From NCBI GenBank assembly GCA_013423325.1, contig BLJB01000176.1, positions 180 to 64,179 of the forward strand: a DNA stretch of 64,000 nt, given 5' to 3'. Positions 32,598 to 44,372 of the stretch are shown here, in pieces. The notes beneath the pieces are model-generated. The model was not told the origin of the DNA. It made no database searches and was given only the letters and a program-made list of their open reading frames with translations. The DNA comes from Usnea hakonensis. Taxonomy: Eukaryota; Ascomycota; Lecanoromycetes; Lecanorales; Parmeliaceae. The stretch's first letter is position 1. Every line of letters starts with the position of its first letter. The position numbers and the translations under genes are program-made.

Positions 32598-34120
32598 CCT
32601 CAGGAAAATATATAGTGAGATGGAGAAGGAATTTTCTGTCTTCCTCTCGACATTTGACAAATCTAGGCAGAAGTCGATAGAAAATTGCAAAAGGCTACAA
32701 ATGCACGATTCAGTGCACTGCCTTGGCAGAATTTGTTTTCTTCAAGGTTGCATCCAACTTGTCCAATGATGTCGTCAAATCCTCTGCTGATTCGGAATAC
32801 CAATACCCTGGGACCCTCCATACTGCCGTCTACCAATTACAATGGGCAGAATACCCGAGACTGCAGGAGATGTCTTCTTTCTTGGATATAATGTCCTGCA
32901 GGAAAGCGCGGAAATCCAGAATGCCTTACTAGTCGTCATGCTCAATCTACCAATGACCTTTCCAGAGTCCTTTGCTGATTTGGGGAATCAAGGTTCTGGA
33001 TCTATTGATATTGGGGTCAACCAATCACAGTGTGCAAAAGACACGAGCATGCAGGACTAGTGCCCTGCACGTAATCGTATTGGGACATGATTCATAGTTG
33101 TCTTCAGCGGTACTTTTAATGAATACGAAATGACATTGGCTTGACAAGTCCTGAGGGAATTATATTGCCTCCCACGCGGTGAAACCGCGTGCTAGTCGAA
33201 CTGGGCGTAAAAGTCTTCGAATCCTCAATGAGGACAATTGAGAGCAAGTATTTTTGCAACCCATAATGTCATGGTGGCAATGTAAAATGTACCAGCACAT
33301 CGCCTTAGTAAAGTAGTGAGCAGTAACAAGGCTGATTGTGTCTACTTACTCTGAATGCATACCTGACTTTGCCAAGACAATTTACGGGCAGTAGCATTCG
33401 CTGACAAAGGTAAATATTTTTCCAAAGAAGCATCGTTCCAAAGAACGAGACGGAAGGCTACCTAGGTACTAAAGCTTTGGTTGGGGACCTTTTGCAAGCG
33501 CTACGTCACAATATGGCTTTGATTTAGGGGAACGAATCATAAAAGAAGTGTAGCTTGGTCTCAGAGCCTCAGATCACAGCATATTGTAGAGCGAATGACG
33601 AGCTAGATACCAACAGGAATGTTTATTTGGAAGTGACGACCCCCAGATAAGCTCATAGCGCAGTAACATAGAAGAATTTTTTCCCACTACTTGGTGCTCC
33701 TACTACTGCAATTTAAGGTGTAAGCGACAAAATTTGCTAGGCCAATTTTCAGAATACGCGTGAGTCGATGGGCGCCGCAGACTGTCATCTCCGCGTTTCA
33801 ATGTACTTCTTGGATCGAATGAGAACACCACAGTCATTGAGACATTATTGGTCCTATCATCTAGAGCTGGAGCCCATCTTGGGCAGTCTGGTTTGGTAAC
33901 ACTGTTCCTTTTTGAGCTGTGAACTTGTAGTTCAATGATTTCGTTCCATCTAATTTACAATTAAACAAACGCAAGAGATGATCTACAACCAGATCATTTC
34001 GCCTCTGTGTATCTCCGAAAGAGGCGTATCTACCTCCCAGTACTGAATGCTGATCTTTGCGTCACCGGATCATTTCGGCTCTGTATGCCCCCCCCACCGT
34101 ACTGAACGCTGATGCTTGCT
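32598..34120. other. Intergenic region, no gene recognised
   Basis: About 1.5 kb. Open frames at 32723-33060 have no recognisable domain. Imperfect duplicates of GATCATTTCG(C/G)CTCTGT followed by ACTGAA(T/C)GCTGAT occur at about 33983-34060 and 34065-34125, just past the stop of the F-box gene. The rest is unremarkable. Confidence 0.45.
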
Positions 34121-36066
34121 TCACCACACCGGCCAAAAGTCCACTAGAACCAAGAACTCGAGTTCACGGCAATGATAGACCAGATAATCGTTCATCATGC
34201 CAAAGAAGTCCCCCTCCTCAAATTCCCAGGGCAACTCGAGCTCAAATTCTCTTCTCTTCCCATCCGCTTTCGACCGGCCTGGTAGTGTGATTGGAACCGT
34301 CGAGACCGAAGACTCCGACTCACGGTCTAAAGCGAGCGCAGCAGGTAGTATTGCAAGTTGCGCGAATGAGTTTGTTTGTCCCGTGCTATAGAACAACCCT
34401 CCAGGATGAAGAACGCGAAGAAACACCGAGTGGTCCCCGTCAAAGGTCACAAAAGGCGGATCGTAAGCGCGAGCTCTGTCTAGGTGATAGCGTTCGACAT
34501 GTGAGAAGGAGTTGGAAGTCTCGTCGTACGCGGATAGTGTCGTGGTGCACTGGCTTACAGACCAGAACCCAGCAGTGTGAGTGCTCGGGACGATGCTCTG
34601 AAGAAGAGGTGAGAATTTTGGCCTGAGAGGCTGATCGATTTTCTCCAGGACCTGGCCAGTCGAAGTTGAGAAGATGTACACGTTATCGCGAGATAGTCTT
34701 CCCCACGATACCAGACGCTCATTACCAGTCAACAACAGGAAGCCGTCAAAGTTCAGCGTCTTCGTGTGGAATCGTGATCCTGGGGGCATTAGCACATCAA
34801 AGATGACTGATCCATCGAAGAGATTATATTTTGCAAAGGTCATCTTGCACTTGCCACCACCGAGACTTGGCCCATGCATAAAATATATACTGTCCTTTCC
34901 GATAACGGGCCGGGTCATGGTAGCCTTGACGTCAAGACTCCAGAGCACACTTCCCCCTCCAGAGATTCTTTTGAGCTGGTGGCCTTTTCTACCGGTGTCT
35001 TTGATTGAGAATGTGGTGATCAAGAAGTCACCTCCGGCAATAACCTGAACCCAGCGTCTGGATGTCCCGTCCGCCATAGCTTGGCTGAGATCCAGCTGTG
35101 CGGCATCTGAATCGGTAATGGATCTATCATCCACTGTCCTCAAGTCCCTGATCAAGGGCGGCTCATTCGTTTTATACCACAAAAGACGATCTTCGTGGAC
35201 ATGCCAGTTTGAGGCGCCATCGCATCGGATAGCGCGAGTAGCGAATCCCGCTTCCAAACTCTGCTGGTATTAGTTTATGCAGAAAGCTTGCGAATTGCTT
35301 GGCATTTTTTTTCGAAAAATCACCCCCTCGCCACCCGAAATGGTACATTGTTGTCTTTTATCAACATTATTATTATTTAAAAATTTTATAGGGCTAAGAT
35401 CCTTGGTAAGAGGCGACGAATATTAATATGGAGATTTTTTCAAGATTCGTTGTAATTATAGAGCTATACAATTGACCTAGGATAGCATTGTCCCCTCGGT
35501 CTTGGCAATGTACCATTTCGGGTGGCGAGGGGGTGATTTTCTCGATTTTCTTGCCAAGCAATTCGCAAGCTTTCTGCATAAACTAATAATGCACTGGAAT
35601 GAGAGTCAGCTCTGAAACCTGCGGCTGTGGAGTCATACATACGGCATCTTCTGAATTGCAGATTTGCTGCTTCCCTCGTCTCACATTTATCAGCTTTCGC
35701 GATTGCCCAGGGGAAGTGCTTTCGCAAGGCAGCCTTTGCACAGTGGAACTCTGATTTAGCCTTCCATCGCTTTGAAACTCGTCTCAATGTCTCAGTGTCT
35801 CTTGCCGGAAGTAGGTCGATGATTAAAGCTACTTCGTCATCCCCGAGCGCGTAGAAAGGATCTCGAAGGTTGTGTTCCTGTGAGCGCGGTACTATTCCAG
35901 GGGCTTTTTCTCTGGGAGCTCTATTCCCTTGTTCTGCTCGCTGTTCTTGTTTCCACCACAAGCCACCTCTGAGGCTTGCTGGTGGAATGTACGGCGTGTC
36001 CTGCGTGAGGAATGTCTCTGATAAAGGAGTGTTGCGATGCTGTAGCTTCTGGCGCTTTGCTGACAT
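34121..36066 (-). CDS. F-box protein, intron carrying a MITE
   Basis: F-box proteins link substrates to SCF ubiquitin ligases. Exon 1 starts at 36066 (MSAKRQKLQHRN) and ends near 35636; exon 2 runs from about 35265 to 34121. The F-box lies at residues about 72-115: DPFYALGDDEVALIIDLLPA, then TLRRVSKRWKAKSE, followed by KAALRKHFPWAIAKA. Exon 2 encodes a 380-residue beta-rich C-terminal half (LLWYKTNEPPLIRDLRTVDD, WVQVIAGGDFLITTFS, YFMHGPSLGGGK, VLVDFWPVW) resembling the repeated strands of fungal F-box/propeller-like proteins. One phase-consistent junction is donor GTATGA near 35635 with acceptor AG near 35266, giving CRILEAGFATR; alternatives exist. The intron is about 370 nt, mostly the element listed separately. 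Splicing past it needs checking; otherwise the gene would be truncated. Confidence 0.75.
35268..35588. mobile_element. MITE with 80-bp terminal inverted repeats
   Basis: About 321 bp with terminal inverted repeats of roughly 83 bp. The first 37 bases (TATTAGTTTATGCAGAAAGC and on) match the reverse complement of the last 37 exactly; after a short mismatch the arms match again through CACCCCCTCGCCACCCGAAA. The middle is about 150 bp of AT-rich DNA with no coding capacity. A TA flanks each end, consistent with a TA target duplication as in Tc1/mariner-derived elements. It sits between the two F-box exons. Confidence 0.85.
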
Positions 36067-36875
36067 CGTTTGTACGGCCGGACTCCGGCAGGCGAGGAAA
36101 TTCTGAGGTTTGGTAGAAGGTCAAAGGGGAGGTTGTTCTGGAAGATATATCCTTGTTTGATCTAACTTCTAATCCTAGTAGACTGAGTGATGACCGATCG
36201 TCAGCACGATAGAGCGTGTGGAAGTTTCGAGCTTCAACGGTGACAGATGAAAAAGAGGGGGCTGGTTAAAGGGTGTCAACTTGATCAGATACCAACGGGA
36301 CTCCCCAATATTCACTTACAATACAGAGCTCAATTTCGGGGGCAGCTTTGCCAAGCCACCAAAACGTGTATCTTACTCAGGAGCAGTGACATTTGGAGAG
36401 TCTACTAACCTTCAAAGCTGCTGAATAAATGCTGGATGCTGTGTTGTGCAAGTAAGACTGTAATTTCAGGCAGATATGGCGTTCCGTTTCAGTCTCAGGC
36501 GCTGAAGTGATCCGGCAACGCTGCGATGCCGAGCTCACAACCCACGACACGAAATAGCTACTTCTTAGAGTTGTTAAAAAGATGCACTTCTTTGTACTCT
36601 CTATAGCTATCCTGAGCAATGACAACTTTCCAGCGCAGGCAGTCCAGGGCCATTGAGAGTCTGCTTCCTGGCCAGGTCTCTTATCTGAAAAAACGAAAAG
36701 AATGCTGCGAGAGGGATCTAACAAGAACTAACATTCGTAAAGGCTGCTTTGACCATCTAGTCTTGATACTATCATCAGATAAACGCAAAGCGCAAGTTGA
36801 GGCCCTCATAGTAAGCTAATCCAAGCTCAATGACCAAAACTCACATGTACCAAGACACTGATTAAAACTTCCTAG
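36067..36875. other. Intergenic region, no gene recognised
   Basis: Contains the F-box promoter. An open frame at 36619-36819 (plus) lacks any domain. Nothing else supported. Confidence 0.4.
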
Positions 36876-37367
36876 CTCACTTCTTTCGGCGGAAAATCGG
36901 TCCAAGAGAAGCATCCATACAACCGCCGCCTTCGAAGCTTCCATCTACCAATAGCTCCCACGCCGAGACATCCCGACAACAATATCTTGCTCGAGCTCGA
37001 CGGCAATCTGAGACTCCCCAAGCAGACATACATTAAAACCGAGTCGGCTCTCACAATCCCATGGTCTATGCTGAGACCTTACTACTGCGATCTACAGTGC
37101 ACAAAGTTGTTGGAGCTTAAACCGCATTCATTCGCTCAGCTGCTCAAGTATAGAGATGCCGGATTTTCAACCGAGCCCGAAATATTCAATTCCCTACGCG
37201 CCGACCAACAAGGCCACGACGACGATGTTCAAGACCAAGGTACTTCTGGTCCAGAATCAGTGTTGCAGCTTAAACCGGTGGTATTCTTGATTATAGTCAT
37301 CGTCGTCTACATTATTCTAGCCTACTTGTTATCACTTTTTAACAAAGCCTTAAGTTCGGTGGCGTAA
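36876..37367 (+). CDS. Hypothetical tail-anchored membrane protein, 5' end unclear
   Basis: Open from 36876 (just after TAG) to TAA at 37365-37367. No ATG occurs before 37069, so an upstream exon joined at the TAG-ending acceptor (CTAG at 36872-36875) is plausible. Encodes DNNILLELDGNLRLPKQTYI, TIPWSMLRPYYCDLQC, then an acidic linker (DQQGHDDDVQDQG) and one C-terminal membrane segment VVFLIIVIVVYIILAYLLSL, consistent with a tail anchor. No known family recognised. Hydrophobic segment and coding-like N-terminal part are the only support. Confidence 0.4.
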   Translation, partial: LTSFGGKSVQEKHPYNRRLRSFHLPIAPTPRHPDNNILLELDGNLRLPKQTYIKTESALTIPWSMLRPYYCDLQCTKLLELKPHSFAQLLKYRDAGFSTEPEIFNSLRADQQGHDDDVQDQGTSGPESVLQLKPVVFLIIVIVVYIILAYLLSLFNKALSSVA

Positions 37368-38409
37368 TTCAAAGCGGAGTTTTCGGGCTTCCAGCTTCTT
37401 CTACGCTTATTGGAAGACCTTCACTTTGGCAGAGGGGTCGTTAGATTAGAAAGACTCTTTCGAGACGGAAAACAGGAACACCTCGTCAAGCTCTTCCATG
37501 CTCCCTAGTCCAATGTCAACAATTTTCCACACATCTTCTCAAAGCCCACAATCAATTCTAGGCGAGGACTAGTATCGAGTGAGGATGCTTGTGGTTATTA
37601 GCCTCAGAGAATGCCGCAGTAAGCTCCAACCCACTTTGTTCGTCATAAAGAGTTCCCTAACCGAAACCCAAGTCATGTTAGATCCAGACCAAGAAAAAGA
37701 TTGACGACATCAGCGCCGACGCAATGCATCATATCTCAGAAACTCCACAAACGAGATGTACATAAAGATAGCTGTTCGAAATTGATCACCACCTGTTGAT
37801 ACGCGAATAAACCATGTACTTAGTACAGAATTTTTATACTATCAATATAACATGTTCCTCTTATCAATCAAACTCTCATACTATCCTAACATTAATCTAT
37901 TGCGGATGGGAGAAGAAAGTGGTAACGCTGCGAAGGAAAATTTGTCAAGAACTAGCTTGGCTAAGCATTGGATGGGTTGTGGTCATGGATTTATATAGCT
38001 GTAGTTGACGTAGAGATGTTGTTCAATACATCTCCACCTAGATGGGTACAGATATGAAGCTCTACTCTCCTTCCTCGTCAACCTTTCCAGGCTACTTGAT
38101 GGGTTTGAATCGCACTTGGAGAAGAAAAGGCGAGGAGATGCTGGTGTAGGCAGATGGTAAATGGCTAGGAGGTGATGGGAGGAGAAGAATGCAACTGCTT
38201 CGGTATCAAAATAGTTATTCGTCAGATAAAGCGTCAATAGTGCGGACAAAATCATAAGTAAATCCAATCAAAGCACACGCAATCTGACATTAGGGCACCA
38301 GTATGACATATCCTCATAAACCCCCCCGCAGGCATAGCATCGCACGCAATATCGACCAACGTCATCCAGAACCCCCCCTCCAAGCACCCCCAAACTCTTT
38401 CCTTCCCAC
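37368..38409. other. Intergenic region, no gene recognised
   Basis: About 1 kb. The plus-strand open frame at 38303-38683 is antisense to the next gene and was not called. Confidence 0.45.
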
Positions 38410-38911
38410 CTACTTACTCCCGCCCAAATACCCCATCGACAGCGTCTCCGTCCAACTCTTCTCCTTCTTCTTCTGCATATTCAACTTCTCCAACTCCTTC
38501 GGATCCAATCCTGGATCTCCACGCTCCGCCCTATTAACCCCCTCTTTGCTAGTCATGTCGCCGACGCCACCAAGCAGACCACCGCTGGAGAGCTGTCCGC
38601 CGACACCTTCTGCGATACCGCCTTGGATGGCTTGGACATTTTTGTCGCCGGTGATGTCGGTGTTGAGCTTCTCTGTTGTTTGAGGGTTAGTGCGTCGTGA
38701 AATATGAGAGAGAGGGGGGTTGGTAGGGGGCGTTTGAGAGGAGTGGAGTGGGCAGGAGAGGAGGGGGGTAGATGTGACGGGGAGTGAGGGTTGTACCTTT
38801 GGCGGTGTAGCTAGTCTTGTTCTCGCCCCAGTAGCCGAGGACTTTGTCTTCTATCCATGGCATGTATTCGGTGTAGGCTTCATTGTACTTCTTCTTGGTC
38901 CACTCCGTCAT
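38410..38911 (-). CDS. Conserved small fungal protein of unknown function
   Basis: Two exons, 38911-38797 and 38672-38410, in phase, 125 aa. Starts MTEWTKKKYNEAYTEYMPWI, then YWGENKTSYTAK at the exon end; exon 2 gives LNTDITGDKNVQAIQGGIAE, GGQLSSGGLLGGVGDMTSKE, GVNRAERGDPGLDPKELEKL. This plan (Trp/Tyr-rich start, K-SYxAK, GGQ-GxGGLL, VGDxxSKEGxNRAE) occurs in an uncharacterised family common in Pezizomycotina. No signal peptide or membrane segment. Its promoter contains a (GTT)n-like microsatellite near 39010-39052. Confidence 0.75.
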
Positions 38912-39669
38912 GATTGGGCTTGTTTGGTTGTTGAGTAGGAGGTGTTGACTTGGAGTGGAGAGATCAGGTACGTATATGGTGAAGTAAAAACGGAGAGTGG
39001 GCAGATATTTTGCGTGGTTGTAGTTGTTGATGTTGTTGATGTTGTTGTTGTAGTAGATAAGGAAGGGGAGAAACAGAGATTGTGACTTATGACGCGTGAG
39101 TGCGGTAGCGTGGAAATGACGTAGTCACTCTGAAACCAACACGCGATCTGGCTTGCAGGGATCAGAAACAGGTTTCGGAATCGCGGATGATCGACGGCTA
39201 GCGTAGAGACGCAACTAGCCCAATTTGGAATTGGTGAAGAAAATGCTTGATAGTTCTACTCATTATCACCCCGTCTACCGCAGCTATACTTTAATCGAAC
39301 AAGTGATCTCTCCATGGTACTCCTACGTACTCGTTGTCCCATTCCAGAAAGAATGTAGACAACCGAGCCTCCCATTGCCAACATTCAAGCACCGCATTCA
39401 CGTGATATCATATAACTCACAACCACAACTATACATATATTCTTGCTGTCGTTCCCCATGCTTCTCGTTGACCAAAATACAAGAAGAGCAGCTGCCAAGT
39501 GCGGAAATTGGAAAGGTGTTGGTGCACTTGTAGTGCGTGTGAGAACTGTAAAGGATCCTAATGATGCGCCGAGATCACCAACGTGAAAATGTCGGAAGGG
39601 TAATTTCACGAAGTGATGTTGTGTACGCGGGACAATTTTCAGCCGAGGAACTGCATGCTGCGCCCCACT
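38912..39669. other. Intergenic region with GTT microsatellite
   Basis: Promoter of the 125-aa gene, including a run of GTT/GTTGAT triplets at about 39010-39052. The open frame 39225-39533 (plus) has no domain. Confidence 0.45.
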
Positions 39670-40441
39670 TCATGAACAGTGCTTAGAGGCCTCCTCTCGA
39701 CTGGGTTTGTAGGTGGAATCAACATCTTCGTTAAGTAGACCGATGATTTTTGCAACCGTAGACGCTGAGCCATCGAGACCTGCAGGGTCAGAGACTGATT
39801 GGCGAATGAGGTCTAAAGCAATATACGTGTATCGAATGTGGATCTCTCCCCAATAGCCACGAAGTTCCAAGCAGCCAAAACGCCTTGCATGATCGACATC
39901 GTCATAAAGTTCGTCCAAGGTCGTATTCGTCGTCTCAATGTGCGGAAACATGGACGCAAAGTCCCGGTTAAAAACCAAGGAGATAATGCTGCTGCGTCTA
40001 TAAGCATAATAAAAACGTATAATTACGGACAGGATCCACATCGCATGAATCGTCTCCGGGACCATCACCGATATTGTGAGAAATTGTGAATGTCGCAAGT
40101 CCCGGGCGGTATCGTTTAAGGCTTGACGAAATTCGCTATACTGCTCGTGTGGTATGTAAAAAGAATTCCACCGATTGTAGTACAGGTCCAGGTCGCTGGT
40201 GAGCTCGTCAAGTTCACGACACTTCGCCATACATGTCCTCAAACTGTCTAGGCCTCTTCGGATCAATGTTCTCTGTCAAACGTATCAGCTCATAGGTAGG
40301 ATGACAAGGTCTCTTGATATGGCGTACCTCAGGTCCCAAGACCTTCGCAAGCCTAACCGCCGCATCAACAATCACCAAGGCGTCCGGAACATATTTGAAT
40401 CGCGAAGAATATGTAGGGTTGTCGTCCTCTCCGGGAAACAT
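39670..40441 (-). CDS. Hypothetical helical protein, two exons
   Basis: Exons 40441-40328 and 40272-39670, joined in phase 0 by a 55-nt GT-AG intron; 238 aa. Starts MFPGEDDNPTYSSRFKYVPD; later RTCMAKCRELDELTSDLDLY, ALNDTARDLRHSQFLTISVM, HAMWILSVIIRFYYAYRRSS, LELRGYWGEIHIRYTYIALD. Predominantly helical by composition; the segment around TIHAMWILSVIIRFYYAY is hydrophobic enough to be one membrane helix or a buried core helix. No family recognised. Ends at TGA (EEASKHCS). Confidence 0.5.
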
Positions 40442-40464
40442 ATTCTTTATCCCATGGATTGGTA

Positions 40465-40701
40465 GGGTTCAATATTCAGGGGTAAGCGACCGAACATAAA
40501 AAAGAGTCCTTTTTTTCAACTCGCTACACTTTTATAATAACCACCTTTTTTAAGAAGTACCCAATACAAAACTTATTCCATTTAGGAAGATCTATAACTT
40601 TATAACCAAAAGTTTTATTCATAGATGCCGTTTTAAAATTTATAATACACCGTCAAAAGAAATTTTTGGTGTGCTGCCAAGCTTTATTGAACCCCATTTA
40701 C
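40465..40701 (-). mobile_element. Small TIR element, copy A (inverted relative to copy B)
   Basis: About 237 bp. Both ends read inward GGGTTCAATA (left GGGTTCAATATTCAGGGG; right, reverse-complemented, GGGTTCAATAAAGCTTGGCA), so short terminal inverted repeats of about 10 bp. The same sequence in opposite orientation occurs at 49810-50064. AT-rich inside with no coding capacity; probably a non-autonomous DNA transposon. Confidence 0.6.
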
Positions 40702-42119
40702 CAGTCCCTGGGATAGAGAAATACATGTAATCAATGGTATTGATCCTATCACCTTGAGCATCTAAAGTGTCGAGTAAAGGTTCGGATGTCCTGCTTCATC
40801 GAATTAGTTTGTCTACCTTTCCAATCGACTTTGGAACTAACAGCGTAAGTTCAGGGCTAGGTGGGTGTGGTCACGACTTGACGGATCAACAGCTGTTCTC
40901 TGACTGGAAGGAAATCAGCAATTTTGCACGTTTACCACTGGGGCAAGATACCCACAGCTTAGGTCTTCCCCCAACACTTTTAGTTAAAGTCAATGGCATT
41001 TTATCGTTTTTGATATGGGTCAAGACATGCTGCATCAAAACTTCAGTAAGGCATCATCCTTTTTTTTTTTTTGGCGATGGCTGAACACCTTTCTCAAAGC
41101 TGAAGCGGGCTTGTAGTCCTTGGCTGATGAGCAGAAAGCGCACTTGGATTCGCATTTGGAGATTGACAAGGTGCCTGATCGTGGCCACTCATGTTTGTGA
41201 GCCGGAACGCGGCAAGGCATCTTGGCTGAACTCAAGAAAAAAGGCTGAACAATGGGACCGAAGTTGAATCTGTCGCGCGGTTGCGGACTAAATTCGTCGT
41301 ATTTCTTGGAGGAGAAGAAATGGGTGGGCTTTCCTAGGTCTTTTATGTTGCCGTCATAAGCTGCTGCGACTCAGGTTGCAGGACGTTGCGGCTAGCGTGT
41401 GCTTGGGGAAGCCAAAGATTCAAATAGAAAAACTAGTTTTTTATCGGTTCAACGACTGCCGCCTTATTTATCGTAGTTGTGCATTAGCGTGAGCCGTGGA
41501 GATGCAGCGCAGCTTTAGCGCTGACCATCCTTCCCGTTTTCGGTCAAACGACCTGCGTTCGTTCGAAAACTAGTTTTCACACACTCGCCAATTCTTGCAT
41601 TGCATTGCATGGGATCACACCAGCCACATCTTGCATTGCATGGCTGATTAGTCCAAATCAGGCCAAGGATGCCCCCGCTCTTGCTCAGCAATTGGACGAG
41701 ATGTTATTGCATAATCAACGACAACCTACCCAAAGGGCAAAAATTAGTATTCTGCATATGTGTGTCCACCCGTGGGATGCGATGATCTACGGAGTACGCC
41801 AGGGATTGGAAATAAACTAGTTTTATATATATTTGCAGCAGATTCCATGAGCCTGACTGAGGCTTAGTTGGTCAATCATCGTAGCCACGTCTGCCGGTCA
41901 ATAAAAGCTGCAACAATTAGCTTTCCAATGCCCGTTGAGTACTTATAACCCTTCAAGGCCTCTTCCTCGACTCGAGGAACAGGCCTATTACTCCAGCCTT
42001 ACCCACTAACAAGAAGCTTGGTCTTTCGTCCCTTCCCCATCCCGTTCACCTTACACGCATACATCTCCAAATACACATCATACCTTGTTCGCGAAACGGC
42101 AGATCTAATAGCAGTCACC
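40702..42119. other. Intergenic region, no gene recognised
   Basis: About 1.4 kb. Open frames at 40767-41084 and 41605-41820 lack domains. A GCATT run (GCATTGCATTGCATGG) lies at about 41596-41611. A T-run of 14 occurs at 41058-41071. Confidence 0.45.
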
Positions 42120-42529
42120 ATGATGCTACCCTCGGTCAGTGCAATGCTACCTCATAACATGACGCAGACACAAGATGCACTGGTCAGACAAAACACTTCC
42201 TCCTCCCCAGCAACGCCTTTCACGTTCTCAGCCAAGTCTCAATGGAGCCCCGGCGACATTGGTACGCTGGTCTTCGGCCTCGTTGCTTCATTTCTTGGAG
42301 TACTTACCCTCTGGGTGACCTTTCGGCTCGGTCGTCAACCCGTAGCGCATGTTGTCAGAAACGGTATTTATCCGCACAAGAAGCGAATACAAAAACACTG
42401 ATTGTTGTACCTTTAGATGGAAGCAGCGAGCTCGGGGAGGCGTATGATAGCGACATACCTCTCGAACCTATCCTTCTTGAGCGAGATCCTGAGGGTGTCG
42501 TCCTCACAGATGAACGAAGAGCGTCGTAA
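42120..42529 (+). CDS. Small single-pass membrane protein, QWSPGDIGT family, paralogue 1
   Basis: Exons 42120-42363 and 42417-42529 joined in phase 1; 118 aa. Starts MMLPSVSAMLPHNMTQTQDA; the N-terminal ~45 residues are Ser/Thr/Asn-rich with NMT and NTS sequons and would be outside. Then AKSQWSPGDIGTLVFGLVAS leads straight into one membrane segment (FLGVLTLWVTFRL), followed by a basic stop-transfer (GRQPVAHVVR). Exon 2 gives an acidic tail, DGSSELGEAYDSDIPLEPIL, ending RRAS. The start was placed at ATG; open sequence upstream lacks another ATG. No signal peptide is obvious. Function unknown. Same strand, same plan and same intron position as the genes at 43765 and 46069. Confidence 0.65.
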
Positions 42530-43764
42530 AGTCTCAACATTGGTGGGAATCACAGATTTGGGCGGATGTTTGCTTGGACAGTGTGTACTGTTATGCTACT
42601 GTTGGTCTGTGAGGCGGCCAAGGATAGGTGACTGTCAATTTCCGAGAGAATCCTTTCAGCATTCGGCTTCTCTCGGGACGTGGTGGACGAGCATGTTGAT
42701 TAGACTCCCTGTACCCCAGCGTCATAGCTGCTTGATACTCAATTGTGGATGTGCACACAAAATCATGCGGTTTCAGCAACGGAAAAACCATCTATGGTAG
42801 CCGAAATGTACCAAATGATCATCCAGCCTCGTAAGTCAGCCTTCTTGTGGACCGTAGAAAGTCCAGCCGTCGAGACTCGGCAATTACTTCCATTTTCTCA
42901 CGATTACATCGAATACGTACTCTTCTCTCAAGTTCTTCACGATTAGTCATCATTCACAATCGGCCGTCCTGGCATTGGACCTTCCCCAATAAGAAAGTCC
43001 AAGATGGATACCAAAAACTTTGCCTTAAACGAAAGGTTGAAGACGGGAAGGGGAAGCCGAGGGAGCAAATTAGTCGCATATCTAATTCGTCTAGGGTACA
43101 ACGTCTATCTATAGAATGTAAGCCGATTTTGTTTCCAGTGGATTAGTTACGGATACAGAATACACATTGAGTGAGCCCTCACTCTCGTCGGAACCTGGGA
43201 ACGATTTTAGCCGACACTGTGGGAGCAAGGCTTCCGTACCTCATGTTCTAGACCATGTGACCCAAAAAGGAAAGGATCTTGCCACATCACCCCGCGGACA
43301 TGACGACACATCTCATACTCCAAGCCAAGTTCTCGCATTTCTTCTGCAATGATCTTGAGTGCGACTATCAATGATGTAAGTTTATAGTGCGTTTCAGCCG
43401 GCGTGTGTACCACGGCATATGTGACATCCATCCGACACGGCGCTTTAAAGAAGTCCCGAACCAGCCACAGACCCGTCATAATCCCTCCAAATTGCTCTGC
43501 GCCCTACTATGCGCTGGAACCCTTTTGTTTACTTGCATGAGTCGGAGATGCCTACCACGCGTAAAAGTACGACCTGTGGCAAAGGCTGCTAAGCCTGGCG
43601 CATTCTGTAACCAAAATTTTGCCTTCGGCTATCAGTATGAAGCTCAGAGCCTTGCTTAGAGATGTAAGTGTTAAAAGGCACTGCAGTCCCCTCTCCTTTG
43701 TCTTTTATCGTGCTCTTCTCTCCATCTTGATTCAGAGACAGACAAATACAGTGGCAATGTCATA
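42530..43764. other. Spacer between tandem membrane-protein paralogues 1 and 2
   Basis: About 1.2 kb without a recognisable gene; open frames near 42743-43352 and 43387-43659 show no domain. A decayed further family copy was looked for (QW-P-IGT motif) and not found. Confidence 0.45.
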
Positions 43765-44372
43765 ATGATTTGTTTGCGGTACAAGCTGATCCTTCTTCTT
43801 TCTTTCATGGCCTTCAGCCTCGCCATACCTTCTCATTCGTCCCGTCACGCGAGCCTCAGTGGCTCGACTCCACTTCCTCTATCATCCACCTCTCATATCA
43901 GGGTCCTAAGCACTACAGCACCATCTGTAAACCTGACTTCGACTCATCTGTCAGGGGAACTTGCTGCCAACTATACCACGCCACCATTACCAGACTCTTC
44001 CACACAGGGTCAGGCTCAGTGGAGCCCTGGAGACATCGGTACAATCATTTTTGGTTGTATCGCTTCAGTCCTAGCAGTGCTCGGGCTATACTTGACACTC
44101 TGGCTCGCTCGGGGAGGCTCTGGATCTCGCGCAAGATACAGTGGGTAGTGCAAGCCAGACTTGAGTCAGAGTGCGTGGCTGACTATCTCCGCCTAACAGA
44201 CACGGAGATCGACTCCCGCCTCTCCAATTCTGGCGCAGACAACAATAACAACGTGCGCCTTGGAGATCACGCATATGATACAGAGAGAGGCATAGGTATT
44301 CAGGGGGCTGCAGGGGCGAGGTATCAAAGGGCGATGGACGCCTCAACGGCAGAGCGCGAAGGCAGAGGATAA
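43765..44372 (+). CDS. Small single-pass membrane protein, QWSPGDIGT family, paralogue 2
   Basis: Exons 43765-44140 and 44200-44372, phase 1, 182 aa. A clear signal peptide, MICLRYKLILLLSFMAFSLA, precedes a Ser/Thr-rich exterior of about 75 residues with NLTS and NYTT glycosylation sequons. Then QAQWSPGDIGTIIFGCIASV runs into LAVLGLYLTLWLARGG, the membrane segment. Exon 2 is cytoplasmic: EIDSRLSNSGADNNNNVRLG, then DHAYDTERGIG. The motif matches paralogue 1 at 9 of 9 positions in QWSPGDIGT. This is the only copy with an evident signal peptide, so it is probably closest to the ancestral form; the others may have lost or mis-annotated 5' exons. Confidence 0.7.

Noticed and set aside
34057..34626. 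Plus-strand open frames over the F-box gene
   Set aside because: Antisense shadows of exon 2, no domain.
38303..38683. 126-codon plus-strand open frame
   Set aside because: Antisense to exon 2 of the conserved 125-aa gene; Pro/Ser-rich composition is a shadow of that exon.
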